This document shows, piece by piece, positions 21,144-26,456 of a stretch of 26,456 nt of DNA. Within the stretch, counting starts at the first letter, position 1. Every line of letters starts with the position of its first letter. The notes below the pieces were generated by a model, which saw nothing but the letters and a program-made list of their open reading frames with translations, had not been told where the DNA came from and ran no database searches. Origin of the DNA: an uncultured Kiritimatiellota bacterium. Lineage in GTDB: Bacteria > Verrucomicrobiota > Kiritimatiellia > RFP12 > UBA1067. A program made the position numbers and the translations under genes. Where the stretch lies: assembly GCA_934654805.1 (NCBI GenBank), contig CAKUGW010000033.1, positions 1 through 26,456 on the forward strand, given 5' to 3'.

Positions 21144-22176
21144 GAAGCTCAAGGTCGAACTCGAACTCGAGACCGCCAAGGCAAAGCGCCAGGCGAAGGG
21201 TCTTGAGAACATCGACGGATCATCCGGCGGATACGGCGGTGGATCAGACAAGCTCGCGAAGAACCTCGAGCGCGCCGCGGACTCCGCCGGCAAGATGAAC
21301 ACGTCCACGCTGTCCGTCGTCCGGGCCTTCACTGGAATCGGCGTCGGCCTCGCTGCGAACTACGCCGCATCGCACATGAGGCAAGGCGCGGCGCGCGATG
21401 CGGTCGAGTACGGCGGTAACGCACTCACAGGGGCAAGCGCAGGAGCGATGGCCGGCGCGGCGCTCGGCCCTGTCGGATCGGTCGTCGGCGCGCTCGTCGG
21501 CGGCGGCGGCGGACTTCTCAAGACCTACCTCGACAAGTCCGGCGAGAAGGAGAAGTACACCGAGGACTGGCAGAGGAGCGAGCACGACTACAAGAACAAC
21601 AAGGCGTTCGCCGACTTCTTCCGCAATCTCACGGACATGTCCGACAAGGGCAAGTCTTTCGCCGACAGGATCTCCGAAGCCGAGGCCGAGCTCCAGAAGT
21701 ACAAGGACGTCGAGAAGACCCTGATGGAAAACGTCGAGAAGATGATCGCATCCGGGCGGTACGACGACGCCACCGCGCAGCGCGGCTATCTCGCGACGAA
21801 CCGCCAGCGCCAGCAGCAGCTTGAGGCGGCGATCAAGGGGCTCGGTAATCAGACCAAGACCGGAGGCGTCGCCTACTACTCCGGAACCGACGCGCTCGCC
21901 AAGGTCGGCGGCGGCAACGGAAAGGGGCCGCCGGGACTCGAGGCGGGAGACCCAAGCAAGGCACACTTCTCGTCCGTGGCACGCGGGCCGCTCGGGTCCT
22001 TCTTCTTCGGAAACTCCGGAAAGGTCGACACGAAGGTGTTCGGCCAGCTCGGCGAGACCGATATCGCGATCAAGACGGCGAACGAGAGGATCGCCCAGCT
22101 CGAGAAGGAAGGCAACGACATCCTGAAGGAAATCGCCGAGCATACGAAGAGAAAGGACGGTGCGACATGGCAGTGA
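21133..22176 (+). CDS. Tape measure protein (short)
   Basis: The 347-aa product follows the chaperone directly, overlapping it by 11 bases. The N-terminal charged helix is KLKVELELETAKAKRQAK. A long hydrophobic, Gly/Ala-rich stretch (about 66-135: RAFTGIGVGLAANYAA, then GAMAGAALGPVGSVVGALV) is typical of tape measures, followed by charged helices with coiled-coil potential (EAEAELQKYKDVEKTLM). It is short: at about 0.15 nm per residue it implies a tail near 50 nm, so a short flexible tail. Confidence 0.7.
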   Translation: MANKKLKVELELETAKAKRQAKGLENIDGSSGGYGGGSDKLAKNLERAADSAGKMNTSTLSVVRAFTGIGVGLAANYAASHMRQGAARDAVEYGGNALTGASAGAMAGAALGPVGSVVGALVGGGGGLLKTYLDKSGEKEKYTEDWQRSEHDYKNNKAFADFFRNLTDMSDKGKSFADRISEAEAELQKYKDVEKTLMENVEKMIASGRYDDATAQRGYLATNRQRQQQLEAAIKGLGNQTKTGGVAYYSGTDALAKVGGGNGKGPPGLEAGDPSKAHFSSVARGPLGSFFFGNSGKVDTKVFGQLGETDIAIKTANERIAQLEKEGNDILKEIAEHTKRKDGATWQ

Positions 22177-22943
22177 TCTCAAACATCCCAGGAGAGCGCC
22201 AGCCGAATGACTCCGAGCATCTCGACGAGTCGAACGCAAAAGGTTTTTCGTGCCGTTTCAAGGGCCTTTACAGCGCGCTTCAGGCCAAGGCGAACGGACT
22301 TCGCCGGGGCGACACCTTCGAGGGGAACGTCCTGAAGGCCTGGACCCTTGACCGTGCGCCGGGCGACCTCGGCTACCTCACGCTCACGTTCGCGGCGGAC
22401 GCCGGGATCGGCGAGGGCGGGCCGCAGAACCCGCTCAAGGTGACGTGGTCTGTGAAGTCCGTCCGGAACGACAAGTCCATCCTCGCCTACTGCGGCGAAT
22501 CCGAGGGAAACAACCCGTACCGCCCGCACATCGAGCTCTGGATGAAGGAGACCGACCCGGACGCGATCGAGGCGAACCAGTACACAGGGCCGGACGGCGA
22601 GAAGCACCCCCTGACGGAGCTCGACAAGCTCATCACGGAGAAGATCAAGAAAGGCATAGAGTCCGTCATCCGCTTCTACCCGCTCGTCAGCCGCAAGCGC
22701 ATCTACTCGGTCGACCCGCAGGACAGCTTCACGAAGCTCGGCTTCATCGACTCGCTGCCGACCGGCGCCCCGACCGTCACCGGCGACTACCAATGGCTCA
22801 AGGTGCAGGATGACAAGGAAGAGCAGTCGAACGGCGACTTCGTCCGGACGGAGTCGTGGATGGGCGCGCTTGTCTCCGAGGGCGGATGGGACGCCGACCT
22901 CTACGGATCCTCCCGCTGGCCCATGCCGAAAGGGAACTCGTAA
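22167..22943 (+). CDS. Putative tail protein downstream of the tape measure
   Basis: The 258-aa product has no recognised domain. It is rich in beta-strand stretches (GDLGYLTLTFAADAG, VTWSVKSVRND) and aromatic residues, including EKHPLTELDKLITEKIKKGIES (about 143-164). It overlaps the tape-measure stop by 10 bases and has AAAGGA nine bases upstream. A distal tail or baseplate role is inferred from position only. Confidence 0.5.
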   Translation: MAVISNIPGERQPNDSEHLDESNAKGFSCRFKGLYSALQAKANGLRRGDTFEGNVLKAWTLDRAPGDLGYLTLTFAADAGIGEGGPQNPLKVTWSVKSVRNDKSILAYCGESEGNNPYRPHIELWMKETDPDAIEANQYTGPDGEKHPLTELDKLITEKIKKGIESVIRFYPLVSRKRIYSVDPQDSFTKLGFIDSLPTGAPTVTGDYQWLKVQDDKEEQSNGDFVRTESWMGALVSEGGWDADLYGSSRWPMPKGNS

Positions 22944-22946
22944 ACA

Positions 22947-24038
22947 GTGAACGGCTTCGTCCAGGTTCCGTCAAAAGGCCAGCCGATGACCGCGCAATGG
23001 GGCGCGGACGTCGCGAACGGACTGAACGCGATCCGACCCGCCGGGCAGGCCGGTACGCTTCTCACGGACGGACCGATCGGCACCGGCTTCGCCCCCCTTC
23101 CCTCGAACCTCCGCGACCGCCGGACGGCGGGCGGCGCGCGTCCCGACGCCTTCCGAATCCGCGCAAGCGTCGAGTCGCGGAAGGAGGGCGACGCGACGGA
23201 AAAGCGCCTCGTCGTCGAGATGCTCTCGTCCGACGCGCCCATGGTGACGTGGAACGACTTCGCGATCGCGGCGGGCGGCGTCGAGGCGGACGGCGGGCTG
23301 TCGCCCGCAGCGAACTGCAACGTCGGCCTCCTCGGCTGGCAGCGGATCCACGAGGGGGCGTGGGAGGACGCGGAGGGCTTCGTCGGCGACATCGAGGTCT
23401 GGCTCCGGCTGCACCTCACCTTCAATCCGACTCTCGATGAAGGCTACGGCCCCGCCGAACAGAGCAGCACGGGATGGACTCTCGTGGCGTCGGCCAAGGA
23501 CGACGAGAGGTGGACGATTCCCTCCAAGGCCGGGGAAATGGGGTTGCGCGAGCTGATCCGATACTACCGGGTCGCGAAGGTCGAGCGCGGCGCGGTCACC
23601 TGCCAGGACCTTCTCGGGGGGCTCCACTTCGTCGAGATGTACCCGGAAGAGGGCGGCGGAGGGGGCGGCGGAGGGGGCTCCGGTCCGGGCGGCGGCCCGT
23701 CCGCCGACCTCTCCGGCTCCGCGTTTGGCCTCGTCGAGGCGAAGGACGCCGAGGGCTCCGTCACGGGCCGCACCGTCGTGAACTGCTACTGGAACGCCGG
23801 CGGCGTCACGCATTCCGGCGGCGACGTCGGCATCAGGCTCTCGACGGGCCTCGTCTACGCCGAGTTCGCGGCCGGCGCGGAGTCCTTCTCCGTCGGCGTG
23901 GCCAGCGGCATCGACGCGCTCGCGGCCCTGCAGAAGGACCCGGCGAAGTACGTCTTCCCCCTCTACCTCATCGACGGCGCGAAGGTCGTCGACCTCCGCA
24001 CGGCCCCGCAGCTCCAGCTCCTGGAGACGTTCTCATGA
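22947..24038 (+). CDS. Putative tail-tip/fibre protein with Gly-rich linker
   Basis: The 363-aa product starts at GTG 22947. Its N-terminal NGFVQVPSKGQPMTAQWGAD resembles the V-P-x-K-G-x-P-x-x-A start often found in phage tail fibre and tip proteins. A Gly/Ser/Pro-rich linker (residues about 236-253) separates the N-terminal 235 residues from a C-terminal domain (about 255-363). It probably displays that domain away from the tail. No enzymatic motif is visible. Its stop overlaps the next start. Confidence 0.5.
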   Translation: MNGFVQVPSKGQPMTAQWGADVANGLNAIRPAGQAGTLLTDGPIGTGFAPLPSNLRDRRTAGGARPDAFRIRASVESRKEGDATEKRLVVEMLSSDAPMVTWNDFAIAAGGVEADGGLSPAANCNVGLLGWQRIHEGAWEDAEGFVGDIEVWLRLHLTFNPTLDEGYGPAEQSSTGWTLVASAKDDERWTIPSKAGEMGLRELIRYYRVAKVERGAVTCQDLLGGLHFVEMYPEEGGGGGGGGGSGPGGGPSADLSGSAFGLVEAKDAEGSVTGRTVVNCYWNAGGVTHSGGDVGIRLSTGLVYAEFAAGAESFSVGVASGIDALAALQKDPAKYVFPLYLIDGAKVVDLRTAPQLQLLETFS

Positions 24039-26176
24039 CTATCCTCGCTCTCATTGCGGCCCTCTCGATCTCCTGCGACGACCCCGGCCTCTGCTTCACG
24101 TCGTCGGACGGGTCGCTCGACCTCTCGAAGGGCGTCCCGTCCGCCTACGTGCCGGACGCCGCCGACCCCGCCGCGGCCGGCAAGTCGCTGCGCGTCACGC
24201 GCGGCACGGCGGCGTTCCTCTGCTCGCTCCTGTCCGGCTGGTACGAGCGGGGCTTGGCACTCATAGGCAACGGCATGACCGCGCAAGACATGGAGTCCCT
24301 GCGGGCCGCCCTGCAGACGGAGAATCTCGGCAACAGCTGGGGCCACGGCCTCGACTTCATGGGCGCGATCGGCGCCTCGTCCTGCGCGTACATCAACACA
24401 AACAGGACGGTCACGGCGGCCAGCCTCTTCCGCCTCGGCGTCGGCGACCTCACGCGGACGATGGCCGGGACATTCTGCGGACGTTTTCCCGACCCGTACG
24501 GCCTCGGCATCACGTCCGTCCAGCCTTCGTGCCTCGATCTCGAGAAGAACGGGGGGATGCCGTTCCCGACGACGGACGGGACGTGGAAGGAAATGGACAT
24601 GTACGCGGACCTGTTCCCGGCGAACGCCTACCTGAAGATCTGGCGAGACTGGACGTTTGTCCCGGGCGTCGCGCCGACGAACTTCGTGTTCTACGTGCCG
24701 AGCACATACAGAGAGACGATTTCCGACATTGGCCGTGCCGTCAGCAGGGACTTCCTCGAGCGGAACCCGAGGAGGGACGCCATCGAAATGCCGGCCTACC
24801 CCGACTATCGCGAGCTTGTGGACGCAGGCCTCCCGAACGTCTACCATGTCCTTACCAACTACTGCGGACGGTTCGCGACGGACTTGACGAACGAGACGTC
24901 TCGCCTCTCGTACGGTCGCCTCAATGCCCTCTCGTGGCTCCTCGCGCTCTCCGACAGGCAAATCGTCTGGCGTCACGGGCTGGAGGGAATCCTCGACCAC
25001 ACGACGAACACTTATTGCCTTACGATGAGCTCGACGAAGGCATTCGGCTCGAACAATGTCTCCTTCGAGTGGAAGGACGCGCCGTCCGGCACGGTGGAGC
25101 TGCACGTCTCCTCGCCGTCGAGCGGCTGGGAGGAGTACGACGTCATCAACAGCGTCAAGACCAACTCCGTGCGGAATGAGGAGGGCGCGGTCTTCGCGTG
25201 CGCGGCGGACAAGTTCGCCTCCGCGCACTACACCGGCTCGCTGTCGTTTCTCGGGAGCCTTACAGACCCGGACGCGCTCAAGGCGCTCGCGCCGTCGAAC
25301 GGCGTGTGGTACCGCCTCACCAGCCTGTTCGTCCCGCGCGAGCGCCGGATCGAGATCATGTCGTCGGCCGGAGCCCAGCGCTTCGACGTCCCCGTGAAAA
25401 GGACGGCGGGAGCAGTCTCGGCCTCTGCCACTGGCAACCGCGAGGTCACAATCTCGACGCCGACGGAGACCGACGAGTCGGCCGGAACGCCTGTAAGCGA
25501 CTCATCCCTTTGGCGGGAGAGACTCGGCTTTGTAAGGGAGATTGACGGCTACCTCATCGGCTCCCTTTCGGAGACAAAGCGCGACTACAGCGACGATTCC
25601 GTCTATGCGGCGAAGCCGCCTGCGAGTGGGTTCCCGGACGACAAGGCCGCGTTCCGCATTGACCTCATCCACGCCTCAACGACGCCCGGCTACAGGGCGG
25701 GCTGGCGGGGTTGGCGGAACGAGGTGGTCGACGAGGCCCGTTCGCGGTTCGCGAACGCCGTCGGCGTCCGCCCAGACTCTCCGGAAGTCGCGACGCCAAC
25801 GGCGGTTGACGTGTCATGCGGGCTTACCAACGTTGTCATCGACGTCGGCAGCGAGCCGGTTGACATCCAATTGACATACCCGTATCTCATGCGGAGCGAC
25901 GACGCGTACTATCTCCGCACGGAAAGCGGAGCGGCGCCGTACCCGACGGAGGACGTCCCCGTCACCCTGACGTTCGGCATCGCCAGGTCGGTGTCGATCG
26001 GCAAATGCGAGGGCCCGTACTCCTGCACGGTCGGGCTCGGATCTGCGGCGGGGATCAAGTACCGATTTCGGAACATGCGGGCGGACGGGGAGGACGCCGA
26101 TACGCCCTCGCCTTGGCGCCGCCCATTTTCAGACACCCATGCGGCGCACGCCGCGAGAAAGGAGAGAGAGAAGTGA
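24035..26176 (+). CDS. Large tail-associated protein with hydrophobic N-terminus, 713 aa
   Basis: The 713-aa product starts at ATG 24035, overlapping the preceding stop, with GGAG eight bases upstream. The first 14 residues are strikingly hydrophobic (MTILALIAALSISC), like a short signal or lipobox-like sequence with no basic residue before it. The rest has many aromatic and Ser/Thr residues and a dispersed set of cysteines, and includes segments such as TFCGRFPDPYGLG and YHVLTNYCGRF. No domain was recognised. Location between tip-like genes suggests a virion or tail-tip role. Confidence 0.55.
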   Translation: MTILALIAALSISCDDPGLCFTSSDGSLDLSKGVPSAYVPDAADPAAAGKSLRVTRGTAAFLCSLLSGWYERGLALIGNGMTAQDMESLRAALQTENLGNSWGHGLDFMGAIGASSCAYINTNRTVTAASLFRLGVGDLTRTMAGTFCGRFPDPYGLGITSVQPSCLDLEKNGGMPFPTTDGTWKEMDMYADLFPANAYLKIWRDWTFVPGVAPTNFVFYVPSTYRETISDIGRAVSRDFLERNPRRDAIEMPAYPDYRELVDAGLPNVYHVLTNYCGRFATDLTNETSRLSYGRLNALSWLLALSDRQIVWRHGLEGILDHTTNTYCLTMSSTKAFGSNNVSFEWKDAPSGTVELHVSSPSSGWEEYDVINSVKTNSVRNEEGAVFACAADKFASAHYTGSLSFLGSLTDPDALKALAPSNGVWYRLTSLFVPRERRIEIMSSAGAQRFDVPVKRTAGAVSASATGNREVTISTPTETDESAGTPVSDSSLWRERLGFVREIDGYLIGSLSETKRDYSDDSVYAAKPPASGFPDDKAAFRIDLIHASTTPGYRAGWRGWRNEVVDEARSRFANAVGVRPDSPEVATPTAVDVSCGLTNVVIDVGSEPVDIQLTYPYLMRSDDAYYLRTESGAAPYPTEDVPVTLTFGIARSVSIGKCEGPYSCTVGLGSAAGIKYRFRNMRADGEDADTPSPWRRPFSDTHAAHAARKEREK

Positions 26177-26456
26177 TCAGATCAATATTCATGCTGTTCA
26201 GGAAGGCCGTCGCCCTCCTCGCGCTGCCCGCGCCCGCCGCGCTCCTCGCCGCCGTCCCGGTCCGATGGACCGTCGAGACCAGCCGCGTCCAGCCCGCCGT
26301 CTTTGACGTCGTGCGCGGCGAGAGCATAGCCCTTGAAGCGACGTTGCAGAGCTACGGCAAGCCCCTTGAAACCGCCCCCGAAGACGCGTGGAGAATCTAC
26401 TGGCAGACCAACGGCATGGGGAGCACGTGGTGGAGCGCGCCCGCGCGCGCGACGGG
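26173..26456 (+). CDS. Tail-tip or receptor-binding-like protein, N-terminal part, runs off the window
   Basis: Starts at GTG 26173, overlapping the upstream stop, with AAAGGAG eight bases upstream, a strong site. The 94 visible residues begin with a hydrophobic segment (ALLALPAPAALLAAVPV, about 14-30), then VQPAVFDVVRGESIALEA and IYWQTNGMGSTWWSAPA. The latter pattern is seen in phage tip proteins with BppU-like N-terminal beta-domains. The gene continues beyond the window, so length and domains are unknown. Confidence 0.5.
   Translation, partial: MIRSIFMLFRKAVALLALPAPAALLAAVPVRWTVETSRVQPAVFDVVRGESIALEATLQSYGKPLETAPEDAWRIYWQTNGMGSTWWSAPARAT

Overview
The window is most of a transposable (Mu-type) temperate phage or prophage. 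It starts at what looks like the end of an assembled contig, with 58 consecutive C, and stops inside a tail-tip gene. Coding DNA is strongly GC-rich, while promoters have a near-consensus TGnTATAAT -10 box. A GC-rich Gram-negative host is likely. An uncultured gut Verrucomicrobiota or Kiritimatiellota-like lineage is a low-confidence guess, because no host gene is present.

Region 1 (about 60-7000, minus strand) is the early, transposition operon. It starts at a strong promoter (TTGACA, 18 bp, TATAAT at 7009-6980) and ends at an intrinsic terminator (147-181). In order of transcription it encodes a Cro/Ner-like regulator, an excisionase-like HTH protein, a 258-aa protein with an AT-hook, three small proteins (one with a membrane segment), a MuA-type transposase, a MuB-type ATPase, a DUF3164 protein, a GemA-like protein and an ASCH-domain protein. 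Genes are tightly packed, often with ATGA overlaps. Beyond the terminator, two 20-bp imperfect direct repeats and a 5'-TG at the poly-C junction suggest the phage terminus.

Region 2 (7000-10590, plus strand) is the lysogeny and accessory region and is visibly lower in GC. It holds a repressor, probably translated from a nearly leaderless message, and an overlapping membrane protein. Next comes a two-gene cassette (a SocA-like/DUF488 fusion and an uncharacterised 284-aa partner), bounded by a 225-bp direct repeat that carries a terminator, hairpins and a promoter-like box. The late-operon leader has a perfect 28-bp palindrome, a terminator and a promoter candidate.

Region 3 (10591-26456, plus strand) is the late operon: a membrane/coiled-coil protein, an unknown protein, small and large terminase, a DUF935 portal, Mu I-type protease/scaffold with an internal scaffold start, major capsid protein, gp36-like protein, virion morphogenesis protein, an F-like minor head protein, tail terminator, a probable tail-tube protein, a tail-assembly chaperone with a classic -1 frameshift site, a short tape measure, and several tail-tip or fibre genes. 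Head and transposition genes are Mu-like, but the tail module looks siphovirus-like and non-contractile, as in transposable siphophages.

The most unusual features are these. Two virion proteins (portal and F-like) each end in an extra domain resembling PBECR-type phage nucleases. Each is followed by the same 43-bp element (35 of 43 bases identical) containing a strong promoter that points back, antisense, into the toxin-like domain. The DUF488 pair between long direct repeats is a candidate defence or nucleic-acid-processing cassette. No lysozyme, Gam or Mor/C homologue was recognised in the window.
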